From Rhinopithecimicrobium faecis (GTDB lineage Bacteria; Bacteroidota; Bacteroidia; Sphingobacteriales; Sphingobacteriaceae): 64,000 nt of DNA. A model generated the notes under the pieces. It saw only the letters and a program-made list of their open reading frames with translations. It was not told the origin of the DNA and did not search any database. Location of the stretch: contig JAGKSB010000016.1 in NCBI GenBank assembly GCA_017942165.1, forward strand, positions 1 to 64,000. The letters run 5' to 3'. The position numbers and the translations under genes are program-made. Below, piece by piece: positions 41,114 through 51,552 of the stretch. Within the stretch, counting starts at the first letter, position 1; every line of letters begins with the position of its first letter.

Positions 41114-43693
41114 TTAGAAACGTAAGCCGATACTCAAATAAGGGCGTACACCCTCTTTTGAAAATCCCGCTACTGCTTGTAAGACCAATAGATCGCCAGG
41201 GATTAGATACAATCCACCACCATAGCCCATATGCCAGGTCTTACTAGTTTCCGCTGGCATCCACACGCGGCCTACATCATAAAACCCAATAACACCTACC
41301 GTTGTAGGAAGTATATAGGAATTCGTCGTAAAGGCCTTATAACGTAACTCCATATTCGTATAGACCATTCCTTTGCCTGCAAATCTTTTGGAGTTAAAGC
41401 CACGCAAACTATTTTCCCCACCCAATTGTGCATATTGATAAATTAAGGGATCACCAAGGATTTTCTCAACCCCTGTACGATTGGCAAATGTAAACCGGTC
41501 TGAAGCATCCGTCAGATAGAAACTAACGACAGAGCGCATACGTAGATACTGCTTAGCCTCGGCTTTAAGCTCCGATTTCGCTTCTACCATACTCTGCCAA
41601 AAGACCCCTTTCTTAGCGTTGTCACGATCATCCCGTGTGTCCAAGAGCAATTCCGCTTTTGCACCACTGAAAAAATAAGTTCCATAAATATCCTCTTCCG
41701 GATTTGCTAGCTGGTAAGCGGCTAAATATTTATACCTGTTATTGGAGGCCGCAATGGTGAAGAACTCCGAAGCTGAGCCCAGACGAACATTCCAATGCTG
41801 AGAAAATTTACGGTTCAATAAAACTTCAGCCTTACTATAGTCATACCTATTGCGGTAATATTGAATTCCCCGTTCTTTACGCTCCTCAAATACCGTATTA
41901 TTCCCTAAACCAAAGAAGTTATCTTTATTATTAGGGCCATAGGCATCGAGATTGATTATCAAATCATTCTTCCCCCATACAGCTTTAAAATCACCCTGAT
42001 AATGAAATAAAAATGATTCTCTACCGGTAGAATAGTTAGCGCCAAACTCCTGCCGTGAGGCATAAGGCTCCTTTCGGAAGCCATGCTTCTCAATAAGATA
42101 GCCTGCTCCAAAGGAGACCCCTCTATCGGGGCTGTATTGAAAGGACGCTAAAATACCTGTGCGGTCATACTTATAGCTATTTCTGTTATAGCTGTAAACA
42201 GTGCTATCATTGCTGAGCTTACGCCAGCCATTCTTAATTCCTTCAAATTGATTGTCCCTCGATTTATCATCGTAGATAGCAAGATTTCGATAGTGCTTAT
42301 GTGCGGAAAGGTCTGTATAGCTATCCGCATCCTTACCTCCGATAAAACGTACTTTAATTGGGCTCGTATAATCTCCTGCAACGGTATATACATCCTTGCC
42401 CCCAAGTCCATAGATCCGTAACTCCTGGGTCTCTTCGGGTGAGAAGGTACGCGCAGCCAAAAGACGCCCTTTTGAAAGATCTTTCTTACGGTTGTAAATC
42501 GCTAAAGCTAGCTTTCCTCCTGATAGGTAGGTAAGCTGAATAAACTCTTGCTTTTCGGAAGTAGCAATATCCACCTCCTGAGCGATAATTTGATAATAAC
42601 TTCCTGCAGAATTAGCTAGATCATCACGCCTAGCACGAATATGTCCACGTAGCTCCTCGGCACTAAGTGCCACAATTTCTGGTGGCATCTGCGCCAGAGC
42701 CACATCGATAAGGGAGTCGGTAAGCTGCTGCTGCACATAGCTGATCTCGGCATCCCAATCCGCCTTGGAAAGGTGATTTAAAAAATAACGGTCAAAATAG
42801 CGTTGGTTGAAATTCCAATGCCCCACATTTCTAATCTTATCTTTAAAAGGCTGTGCACTGGCCTTTAACCACTGATAGGATAAAAGTATCGGGAAAATTC
42901 CAGTCGTCTTAAAGTATACCTTATCGCGATCCCTAGGAACCGGCTTATACAGACGTTTCCCATCTTCCTTTATGCTGGACCAGCGCCAGTTATCCTCATG
43001 GCGGTCCCAATCCCCCAAAACAAAATCTAATAAGCGTGCGCGTAGCGTAAGCCGCTGATCCACCTGATTATCATTGTCCTCCTCTAACTTATCTTGAACT
43101 TTAAGGGTGTTATCGGTATCGTCATATGCTTCTGGATTGCGTGATTCAAAAATATAAGCGCGATTTTTAAATAACTCCCTATATTCACCTAAGGCAGCAT
43201 CATCACCCACGTATACTAATTCGGGTTTTGCTGCATCGATACCTAAAGCCTCATTAAAAGTCGGCACTGTTAAAGCTCCAAAGGGATGAGCAATCGCTAT
43301 CTGATCACGAACGATCTTCTTGGCAATGGTATTTCTTAAATTCTCGGGAAGGCTTCGTTCAGGGAATTTTTCAATCGATCGTAAGACCCACTCCCTTCCA
43401 CTGCTATCCACCAACCTTAAGGATTGCGTCTGCATCCCTCCTCCAAGCTTAACAATAGATAAGCCCCCTTTTTCCTTAGAAAGATCCATAATAGGCATGG
43501 TAACCTCGGTATCATACAGTTTTCGGTATGAATCCCCAAACCAGATGCGATGAAAGGATGACGGCTTATTGTATTCTGATTGTATAGTCGTACGAATAGA
43601 ATCGCTAACTTGCGCATTTACGCTCCCCCCATAGCTTATTAATAAGGGTAAGAAAAGTAAATTTCCGAAAGTTATTTTCCTAAGATGTCTCAT
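41114..43693 (-). CDS. Outer-membrane beta-barrel protein with kinase-like N-terminal region
   Basis: 859 residues from the ATG at 43693 (the frame extends to a TTG at 43702). Signal peptide to about residue 27. The N-terminal region, residues about 75-265, shows a glycine-rich loop (KLGGGMQTQSLRL, Gly84-86), a following strand with Arg105 or Lys109 (WVLRSIEK), then LLDFVLGDWDRHEDNWRW (Asp228, Asp230, Asn235) and PVPRDRDKVY (Asp255, Asp257). Together these resemble the ATP-grasping and catalytic/metal motifs of HipA/FAM20/CotH-type atypical kinases. From about residue 490 it is a BamA/TamA-like barrel (ENSLRGFNSKRFAG, LSIGLRF end). As I recall, related Bacteroidota proteins carry an N-terminal metallophosphoesterase that is absent here. 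Kinase activity is inference. Confidence 0.75.
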   Translation of the reverse strand: MRHLRKITFGNLLFLPLLISYGGSVNAQVSDSIRTTIQSEYNKPSSFHRIWFGDSYRKLYDTEVTMPIMDLSKEKGGLSIVKLGGGMQTQSLRLVDSSGREWVLRSIEKFPERSLPENLRNTIAKKIVRDQIAIAHPFGALTVPTFNEALGIDAAKPELVYVGDDAALGEYRELFKNRAYIFESRNPEAYDDTDNTLKVQDKLEEDNDNQVDQRLTLRARLLDFVLGDWDRHEDNWRWSSIKEDGKRLYKPVPRDRDKVYFKTTGIFPILLSYQWLKASAQPFKDKIRNVGHWNFNQRYFDRYFLNHLSKADWDAEISYVQQQLTDSLIDVALAQMPPEIVALSAEELRGHIRARRDDLANSAGSYYQIIAQEVDIATSEKQEFIQLTYLSGGKLALAIYNRKKDLSKGRLLAARTFSPEETQELRIYGLGGKDVYTVAGDYTSPIKVRFIGGKDADSYTDLSAHKHYRNLAIYDDKSRDNQFEGIKNGWRKLSNDSTVYSYNRNSYKYDRTGILASFQYSPDRGVSFGAGYLIEKHGFRKEPYASRQEFGANYSTGRESFLFHYQGDFKAVWGKNDLIINLDAYGPNNKDNFFGLGNNTVFEERKERGIQYYRNRYDYSKAEVLLNRKFSQHWNVRLGSASEFFTIAASNNRYKYLAAYQLANPEEDIYGTYFFSGAKAELLLDTRDDRDNAKKGVFWQSMVEAKSELKAEAKQYLRMRSVVSFYLTDASDRFTFANRTGVEKILGDPLIYQYAQLGGENSLRGFNSKRFAGKGMVYTNMELRYKAFTTNSYILPTTVGVIGFYDVGRVWMPAETSKTWHMGYGGGLYLIPGDLLVLQAVAGFSKEGVRPYLSIGLRF

Positions 43694-43892
43694 TCCAATC
43701 AATCTAATGCTAAATATTTTTTTGAAAATACATTATTTTACGGACAGAAAACATATGTATTATGTAAAATCATAAATTATGAGAAAGTAAGTATGTTTTA
43801 ACACCGCTAAAACAAGCGTATTTTTTTAAATAATTACATGTAAGCGTAAACATTTGAGCTACGCAAATTGTTGTCCATAGAAAGATAGCTCC

Positions 43893-44702
43893 ATGGCAGA
43901 ATTTGATTTAGAAGACCTCAAAGAAATTTATAATAATCCCGAAATTATAGACTACCTCGTCGCGAAAGATATTATAAAAAAAGACAAATTTATTGATCAG
44001 TACAAGTATGAAGAAGAACTCTATAGCCTTCAAAAAGAACTTAGTGAAATACAACAGCAGCTTATTAGCAGTGGACAGAAAGTACTGTTAATTTTTGAAG
44101 GACGCGATGCTGCGGGAAAAGGAGGATCTATTGAACGCATAACACAATATTTAAATCCTAAAAAAGCACGGGTTGTCAGCCTAGCAAAACCGCGGGAAGA
44201 TGAAGCGCAGCAGTGGTATTTCCAACGTTATATAGCTCATCTTCCACAAGAAGGAGAGCTCGTGTTTTTTGATAGAAGCTATTACAACCGCGCTGTCGTA
44301 GAACCCGTATTTGAATTCTGTACGGCCAAACAGTATAAAAGTTTTATAAAGCAGGTAGTAGACCTCGAAAATATCTGGCATACGGAAGGAATGATCGTTA
44401 TAAAATTATTCCTTTCTATAAGTAAAAAAGAGCAAGAGGAAAGGCTTGAATCCAGAAAGCAAGAAGTATTAAAGCAGTGGAAAGTAGGCTCCTTAGATCA
44501 ACAAGCGCAAGAGAAATGGCCTGTATACAGTAAATATATCAAAGCTATGCTCGGCAAGACTGCTTCTAAAAATAACCCCTGGATAGAGATTATTACCGAT
44601 GATAAAAAAATAGCTCGCCTCGCTATTTTAAAGGTTATTATTAATAGACTGAGTGAAAAAGATCAGCATAAAATTCCTGAAATCGTCAAAATGCATAGTT
44701 AA
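43893..44702 (+). CDS. ppk2: Polyphosphate kinase 2 (PPK2)
   Basis: 269 residues. PPK2 enzymes transfer phosphate between polyphosphate and nucleotides (ADP, GDP or AMP, by class) in the cytoplasm. Walker A is at 70-78 (GRDAAGKGG), Walker B/lid region FFDRSYYNRAVVEPVFEF with Asp127/Arg128, and SRKQEVLKQWKV forms the lid module. The single-domain length fits class I or III PPK2. It stands alone upstream of a stretch with two tandem duplications; no polyP polymerase gene (ppk1) is adjacent. Confidence 0.93.
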   Translation: MAEFDLEDLKEIYNNPEIIDYLVAKDIIKKDKFIDQYKYEEELYSLQKELSEIQQQLISSGQKVLLIFEGRDAAGKGGSIERITQYLNPKKARVVSLAKPREDEAQQWYFQRYIAHLPQEGELVFFDRSYYNRAVVEPVFEFCTAKQYKSFIKQVVDLENIWHTEGMIVIKLFLSISKKEQEERLESRKQEVLKQWKVGSLDQQAQEKWPVYSKYIKAMLGKTASKNNPWIEIITDDKKIARLAILKVIINRLSEKDQHKIPEIVKMHS

Positions 44703-44724
44703 CCTCCAAAAAAGCCTGCTTACA

Positions 44725-44776
44725 AACCTATGTATCGAGGGTATATGGCTAACCTATGTATCGAGGGGATATGGCT
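44725..44776. repeat. 26-bp tandem duplication downstream of ppk2
   Basis: Two adjacent 26-nt copies (44725-44750 and 44751-44776) that differ at one base (T versus G at the 18th position). Located 23 nt past the ppk2 stop. Confidence 0.9.
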
Positions 44777-44840
44777 AAAAGGTTACGAGGGATTAGTAAG
44801 ACAGGAGTGTAAAACTACAAGTATTCGTAAAAAGAAAAAA

Positions 44841-44894
44841 CAGCCTCGGACTGATGTCAAAAAACTAAACTTTTATGACCTCAGTCCGAGACTG
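44841..44894 (-). terminator. Terminator of the minus-strand outer-membrane protein gene
   Basis: A 19-bp inverted repeat with two mismatches (44841-44859 with 44876-44894) and a 16-nt loop. On the minus strand it is followed by a long T-rich run (plus-strand A-rich 44829-44840). It lies about 38 nt past the stop of the gene at 44932. Confidence 0.8.
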
Positions 44895-44908
44895 TACTGT
44901 AATAATGT

Positions 44909-44944
44909 AAAGTTACTTCGCCGTAATAAAGTTACTTCGCCGTA
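44909..44944. repeat. Direct repeat duplicating the 3' end of the 44932 gene
   Basis: Two 17-bp copies of AAAGTTACTTCGCCGTA at 44909-44925 and 44928-44944, with a 19-nt period. The second copy contains the stop codon and last codons of the minus-strand gene that ends at 44932. Confidence 0.85.
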
Positions 44945-45612
44945 TGTCCAGAAATACTTCCTTCAACACCTAAAACTGAGACAACCTTATCGGAAATTTT
45001 TGTGATATCCGTCTTTAAGCCAAGCATAACAGTCATAATATTTACAGGGGTATCTTGAATACTTTTAAAATTATGTAAAAGACCTAACTCTAACCCTACA
45101 TAAAAACCTTTAAACTTGTAATCTGCTCCAAAACCCATCTTTCCAGATAAGAAAATAGATTTCTGATCTTCAATAAGCACATGCGATTTAATAGGATCAA
45201 CCTTGGCACGCGGTTCATTCAATAAGCCTACTCCAGGACCGATATATACATAAGTATTTAATCGCTCCCATTGCTTACGGATTCCTCCAGCGAGATTTAA
45301 ATTATACATACTTGCGGTACCATTTTCAATGGTATAGTTATATTCGGACTCCTTTTTCAGCTGGTTATAGCCAAATGATAGGGTGTAAAGCGATGGATAG
45401 ACATAAAACTTAGAATCTTTAAGGGAGATATCCAAGCCCAAGCTTCCTGAAAACTTTGGCCGCAGCACGTCAGCCGTCTTGCCCAATGGAAATCCCATTC
45501 CCGTTCCTGAGAACAGATAGGCTTTTCTATAGTGTAGGGTGTCCGTTCCTTGCTGCGCATAAGCTCCCAAGCTCATGCTTAGTAAGAAGAAAAATAGTAT
45601 AAATTTCCGCAT
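44932..45612 (-). CDS. Small outer-membrane beta-barrel protein
   Basis: 226 residues. Signal peptide MRKFILFFFLLSMSLGAYAQ, then alternating amphipathic strands (KFYVYPSLYTLSFGYNQL, GMGFPLGKT, NTYVYIGPGVGLLNEPRAKV, GFYVGLELGLLHNFKSIQ) that fit an 8-stranded porin-like or OmpA-type barrel. It has no catalytic motif and no recognised family. The C-terminal GSISGHTAK tail is polar and not the usual aromatic end. The last codons sit inside a small tandem duplication. Probably monocistronic, with its own terminator downstream. Confidence 0.75.
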   Translation of the reverse strand: MRKFILFFFLLSMSLGAYAQQGTDTLHYRKAYLFSGTGMGFPLGKTADVLRPKFSGSLGLDISLKDSKFYVYPSLYTLSFGYNQLKKESEYNYTIENGTASMYNLNLAGGIRKQWERLNTYVYIGPGVGLLNEPRAKVDPIKSHVLIEDQKSIFLSGKMGFGADYKFKGFYVGLELGLLHNFKSIQDTPVNIMTVMLGLKTDITKISDKVVSVLGVEGSISGHTAK

Positions 45613-45714
45613 AAAAAGAGGTTTTAGGTATCTACGATTGTTTTGATTTCAAAACAATATCATATAATACAATGGGAAACCTAAATTGTTTATCCGAAAA
45701 TAAATCTTCCCCTA

Positions 45715-46326
45715 CTAAAAGAAGTTTTTTGCTTGAGGGCCTTGATTAAAGAGTACATCTACCGCCGAGAGATTCGGAATAAATCCATTCTTCTGCTCAA
45801 AAACTTGGTAGTAAGGAAGTGGATTTTCGAGTAAACTTACCTTCTTAGGGTGCACAAGATCTCTAAAATCCAATGCCTCAGGTACTTCACGGAAATATTC
45901 CGTGGTGAAGGAAATTTCACGCTTAAGCTTAAACATTTTTAAGAACATCGTGAGCTGCTCCATGGTGTAATCCAATAGGAACTCATGCTTTTTCGTGTAG
46001 AACTCGGCAAAATCATCCTCATAATATTCAAAATAGGCTGAATTTCGGTAAGCAGCTTGTAGGCTCAACCAATGTAGGCGCTGCCAATCAAACTCATAAC
46101 TTATGCGGGTATCTTTTATTGGCACGCGATCTTTCTTAGCATGTAAGATGGGAACAATTAAATCTTGAACGCCATTGGCTGTCGCGATTGAAGCACGTGA
46201 GCGGTAACTCTGCTTCTGAAAATGTTCATATTGCTCCACGACAATAGGCATTTGATGCTGTTGTATCAAATGAAAATATGAAATGGGTGGAAGATAGCAA
46301 GCCGTTAGTAATAAATGATTTGGCAT
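45715..46326 (-). CDS. WbqC-family protein
   Basis: 203 residues. The WbqC-type opening LLLTACYLPPISYFHLIQQH is followed by QKQSYRSRASIATANG, VPILHAKKDRVPIKDTRISY and HWLSLQAAYRNSAYFEYYED. WbqC proteins are found near O-antigen and sugar biosynthesis genes and are thought to act in glycan or sugar-nucleotide chemistry, but their reaction is not firmly known. Divergent from the LpxL-like acyltransferase gene at 46412, which is also involved in envelope glycolipids. Confidence 0.85.
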   Translation of the reverse strand: MPNHLLLTACYLPPISYFHLIQQHQMPIVVEQYEHFQKQSYRSRASIATANGVQDLIVPILHAKKDRVPIKDTRISYEFDWQRLHWLSLQAAYRNSAYFEYYEDDFAEFYTKKHEFLLDYTMEQLTMFLKMFKLKREISFTTEYFREVPEALDFRDLVHPKKVSLLENPLPYYQVFEQKNGFIPNLSAVDVLFNQGPQAKNFF

Positions 46327-46411
46327 AAATTATAGATGAATTGTATTTTTCTGTCACAAAAATAACTTAAATTAAGGATATTTGTACTCAAATTATGATT
46401 AAGTTAACAAC

Positions 46412-47278
46412 ATGAAAGAAAAAGCGCTGTCGGCTTTACTCTATTTAATAGCTCTTCTACCCTTTTGGTTCTTGTATAAGGTAGCAGATCTCATCTATTT
46501 GATTCTATACTATGTAGTCAAATATCGTAGAAAAGTTGTGGCAGAAAACCTGCGCAACTCTTTTCCGGAGAAGTCAGCATCAGAGCGTCAGGAAATTGAA
46601 AAGAAATTTTTTAAATTTCTGCCCGATCTTTTTGTGGAAGCACTTAAGATGAAGTCTATCAGTCCCGAAGAAGTGAAAGATAGAATTCAACTAATTGATG
46701 AAGATGAAATATTACGGCATGTACGTGCCCATAAAGGTGTCGTCGCTGTAACAGCACACTATGGAAATTGGGAGTTAGCGATTCATCGCTTTGGCTTTAT
46801 GTTAGAAGAGCCAAAATTGGTTATTTATAAACCCTTAAATAACCCTGTTATGGAATCTGTGTATAATGCTATTCGCACCCGATTTGGCGCTATAATGGTT
46901 CCTATGAAACAAATATTACGTCATATTGTGAAGTTACGTGGCCAAGGGTTTATTAGTGTATTTGTCGCTGATCAAACACCCCTTCATCAAGACTCCGACT
47001 ATTTTATTAATTTTTTGAATCAAGAAACATTAGTTTATACGGGACCAGAACGCATTGCAAGAATGCAAAATTCCCCCATCGTATATTGCCATATTGCACC
47101 TGCGGAAAAACGAGGATATTATACCTGCAAATTTACTACCTTAGTAGAAGATCCGTCACAATATAAGGAACATGAAATTACCAACCTCCACAATAAATTT
47201 ACGGAGGATCGCATTCGCGAAGAGCCAGCATACTGGTTATGGTCCCATCGCCGATGGAAAAGAAAACGTAGAAAATGA
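46412..47278 (+). CDS. Lysophospholipid/lipid A acyltransferase (LpxL/HtrB-like)
   Basis: 288 residues. One N-terminal membrane helix (about 8-35), then the HX4E acyltransferase motif HYGNWE at 116-121, with further family blocks KVVAENLRNSFPEKSA (41-56), FGAIMVPMKQILRHIVKLRG and FVADQTPLHQDSDYFINFLN. Family members add late acyl chains to lipid A at the inner membrane. Its last four bases overlap the glycosyltransferase start (ATGA), so the two are translationally coupled. Which acyl position it modifies is not readable here. Confidence 0.9.
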   Translation: MKEKALSALLYLIALLPFWFLYKVADLIYLILYYVVKYRRKVVAENLRNSFPEKSASERQEIEKKFFKFLPDLFVEALKMKSISPEEVKDRIQLIDEDEILRHVRAHKGVVAVTAHYGNWELAIHRFGFMLEEPKLVIYKPLNNPVMESVYNAIRTRFGAIMVPMKQILRHIVKLRGQGFISVFVADQTPLHQDSDYFINFLNQETLVYTGPERIARMQNSPIVYCHIAPAEKRGYYTCKFTTLVEDPSQYKEHEITNLHNKFTEDRIREEPAYWLWSHRRWKRKRRK

Positions 47279-48306
47279 GAAAATCACCAAAAGTAGCGGT
47301 AGTGATTTTAAACTGGAATGGCCGTTTCTTTTTAGAGAAATTTTTGCCTTCCGTCTATAACTCGAGCTATCCGAACATTGAATTTATCGTTGGGGACAAT
47401 GCATCCACCGATGACTCTATCGATTTTATAAAGAAGAACTATCCACAGATTACAATCTTGGAAAACGACCAGAATTATGGTTTTGCCGGCGGCTATAACC
47501 ATATTTTAAGTCGTGTGGAAGCGGATTACTACGTCTTATTAAATTCAGATGTAGAGGTAAAGCCTAATTGGATTGAACCTGTGATAGCCTTATTAGAGTC
47601 CGATTCAACCCTTGTGGCAGCACAGCCGAAGATCCTAGCCTATCATAGAAAGACACACTTTGAACATGCTGGAGCTGCAGGTGGATATATCGACCGCTTT
47701 GGATATCCCTTCTGTAGAGGGCGCCTCATGCAGCATGTGGAAGAAGATCTAGGTCAGTATAATGATGTACAGGAGATCTTCTGGGCTACTGGCGCAGCCT
47801 TATTTATCAAAGCTAAAGCGTGGCAAGAAGCAAAGGGTTTTGATGAGGATTTCTTTGCACATATGGAAGAAATAGACCTTTGCTGGCGCCTCCAAAAACT
47901 GGGCTACCGCATTGCCTACTGCCCAGATTCTACCGTCTACCACGTAGGAGGAGGAACCTTGAATACAAGCAACCCTAAGAAGACCTATCTAAATTTTAGA
48001 AACAACCTTTTTATGTTGCAAAAAAATCTCCCTTTAGGCCAGGCAATACTGACTATTGGTATTCGCTTTTGGTTAGATTTACTTGCCTTAATCGTATTTT
48101 TAACGCAGGGGAAATTTAAAGATGCTTGGGCTGTCAGCCGTGCACATCAGCATTTTTTCAAGTATTTTTTCAAAAACGCAAGAAAGAGAACCGACAATCA
48201 GGTGGAAGAAAAACTGAAAGGCTGGTATAATATGTCTATATTATGGGATTTATCCATTCATAAGTTTACCAAGTTTTCACAGTTAGCAAAAAAATATTTT
48301 AGTTAG
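47275..48306 (+). CDS. Family 2 glycosyltransferase
   Basis: 343 residues. GT-A fold motifs are clear: VAVVILNWNGRFFLEKFLPS at the start, EFIVGDNASTDDSIDFIKKN, the metal-binding LLNSDVEVKPNW, and EIDLCWRLQKLGYRIAYCPD (acceptor-side motif). A C-terminal hydrophobic stretch (about 255-275) may attach it to the membrane. It likely adds a sugar to a lipid-linked glycan or LPS core. Co-transcribed with the acyltransferase, suggesting lipid A or LPS assembly; the terminator at 48336 closes the pair. Confidence 0.93.
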   Translation: MRKSPKVAVVILNWNGRFFLEKFLPSVYNSSYPNIEFIVGDNASTDDSIDFIKKNYPQITILENDQNYGFAGGYNHILSRVEADYYVLLNSDVEVKPNWIEPVIALLESDSTLVAAQPKILAYHRKTHFEHAGAAGGYIDRFGYPFCRGRLMQHVEEDLGQYNDVQEIFWATGAALFIKAKAWQEAKGFDEDFFAHMEEIDLCWRLQKLGYRIAYCPDSTVYHVGGGTLNTSNPKKTYLNFRNNLFMLQKNLPLGQAILTIGIRFWLDLLALIVFLTQGKFKDAWAVSRAHQHFFKYFFKNARKRTDNQVEEKLKGWYNMSILWDLSIHKFTKFSQLAKKYFS

Positions 48307-48335
48307 CAACAAATAGTTGCTCCCACAAAACGCAT

Positions 48336-48367
48336 AAAAATGCAGCCTCTCCTGAGGCTGCATTTTT
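48336..48367 (+). terminator. Terminator of the acyltransferase-glycosyltransferase operon
   Basis: A 14-bp inverted repeat (48336-48349 with 48354-48367) around a 4-nt loop; the stem arm ends in a run of six T (48363-48368). Confidence 0.9.
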
Positions 48368-48413
48368 TGTTAAAAATTGTGTTTAATTCTTTTAAAGTAC
48401 ATTTTATTTGTAA

Positions 48414-50444
<2,031 letters not shown>

Positions 50445-50482
50445 TTATATTTTATACATTTTATTATCCATATTTAACATCA

Positions 50483-51358
50483 ATGAACGAGCTTCACGGA
50501 GCTGGAGTAGCCTTAATCACTCCCTTCAACGCAGACGGATCTGTAGATTTTGAAACATTAGCACAGCTAATAGACTTTCAAATTGCAGCAGGTATTAATT
50601 ATTTAGTGTCCTTAGGTACAACAGGTGAAGTTGCTACCCTTTCTAAGGAAGAACGAAAGCGTGTTTGGGAGTTTACATCCAAACAGGTGAATGCACGCGT
50701 ACCTTTAGTGGCGGGTATTGGTGGCAATAATACATTGGAAGTGGTGGCACAAATTCAAGAATTTAACGTTCCTGGATACTGCGCCATTTTATCGGTTTCG
50801 CCGTACTACTCTAAGCCTACGCAAGAAGGGATCTACCAACATTATAAAGCCATCGCTACGGCTTCACCCCTACCGATCATCTTATATAATGTACCGGGAC
50901 GTACGGGAACAAGTATTTCCCCAGAAACAACCATCCGATTGGCGAAGGAATTTGCAAATATTGTAGGCACAAAAGAGGCTTCTGGAAATTTTGCACAGTT
51001 CAATAAAATTTTGCGCGATAAGCCCGCAGACTTCTTATTAATTTCGGGTGATGATCCCATTATTGTGCCGATGATGGCTATTGGTGCTGTCGGTGTCATC
51101 TCCGTTATTGGAAATGCTTATCCAGCGGAAGTGGCTAATATAACGGCGCTATGTGCTGCAAATAAATACCAAGAGGCCAGCGCAATTCAAGCATCTTTAC
51201 TCGATCTAATAGATCTATGCTTTGTCGAAGCTAACCCTTGTGGTGTAAAATACATTCTCCAAGAAAAAGGTCTTGGTAACGATAATCTACGCTTACCCTT
51301 AACCCCAATTTCTCCGAATACGCAGCAAGCTATTCAGGAAGCGATGAAAAGCTTGTAA
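50483..51358 (+). CDS. dapA: 4-hydroxy-tetrahydrodipicolinate synthase DapA
   Basis: 291 residues. DapA condenses aspartate semialdehyde with pyruvate, the first step of lysine and meso-diaminopimelate synthesis. Schiff-base Lys164 lies in IVGTKEASGN, Tyr135 in LYNVPGR, Thr46/Thr47 in SLGTTGE, Arg140, and the SPYYSKPTQEGIYQHY loop is present. All catalytic residues are intact. Located directly after ligA, probably as a separate transcription unit that ends at the terminator at 51401. Confidence 0.97.
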   Translation: MNELHGAGVALITPFNADGSVDFETLAQLIDFQIAAGINYLVSLGTTGEVATLSKEERKRVWEFTSKQVNARVPLVAGIGGNNTLEVVAQIQEFNVPGYCAILSVSPYYSKPTQEGIYQHYKAIATASPLPIILYNVPGRTGTSISPETTIRLAKEFANIVGTKEASGNFAQFNKILRDKPADFLLISGDDPIIVPMMAIGAVGVISVIGNAYPAEVANITALCAANKYQEASAIQASLLDLIDLCFVEANPCGVKYILQEKGLGNDNLRLPLTPISPNTQQAIQEAMKSL

Positions 51359-51400
51359 GAACCCGAAAAACAGCTTGTCAGCAAGCTCACTTCATAAAAT

Positions 51401-51434
51401 AAAGCCCTTGGAAATCCAAGGGCTTTATTTTTTA
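51401..51434 (+). terminator. Terminator after dapA
   Basis: An 11-bp perfect stem (51401-51411 with 51416-51426), 4-nt loop, then ATTTTTTAT. A second small hairpin (51372-51387) precedes it. Confidence 0.88.
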
Positions 51435-51552
51435 TATGCTCTTCCATAGAAGAATAGCAAGGATATTACACTATTCATGCTAGATTTTTAATATATTTAG
51501 AACGAAATCATAAATTCAAGGAAACCATTTTCCAATAATTGATCGACTTAGT

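Noticed and set aside
44730..45005. Plus-strand open frame of 91 codons between ppk2 and the outer-membrane protein gene
   Set aside because: It crosses a 26-bp tandem duplication, a terminator hairpin and the 3' end of a real gene on the other strand, and its product has no protein-like features.
46412..47278. HX4E in place of HX4D in the acyltransferase considered as an active-site loss
   Set aside because: LpxL/HtrB-like acyltransferases normally accept HX4E (HxGNWE), so it is not an anomaly.
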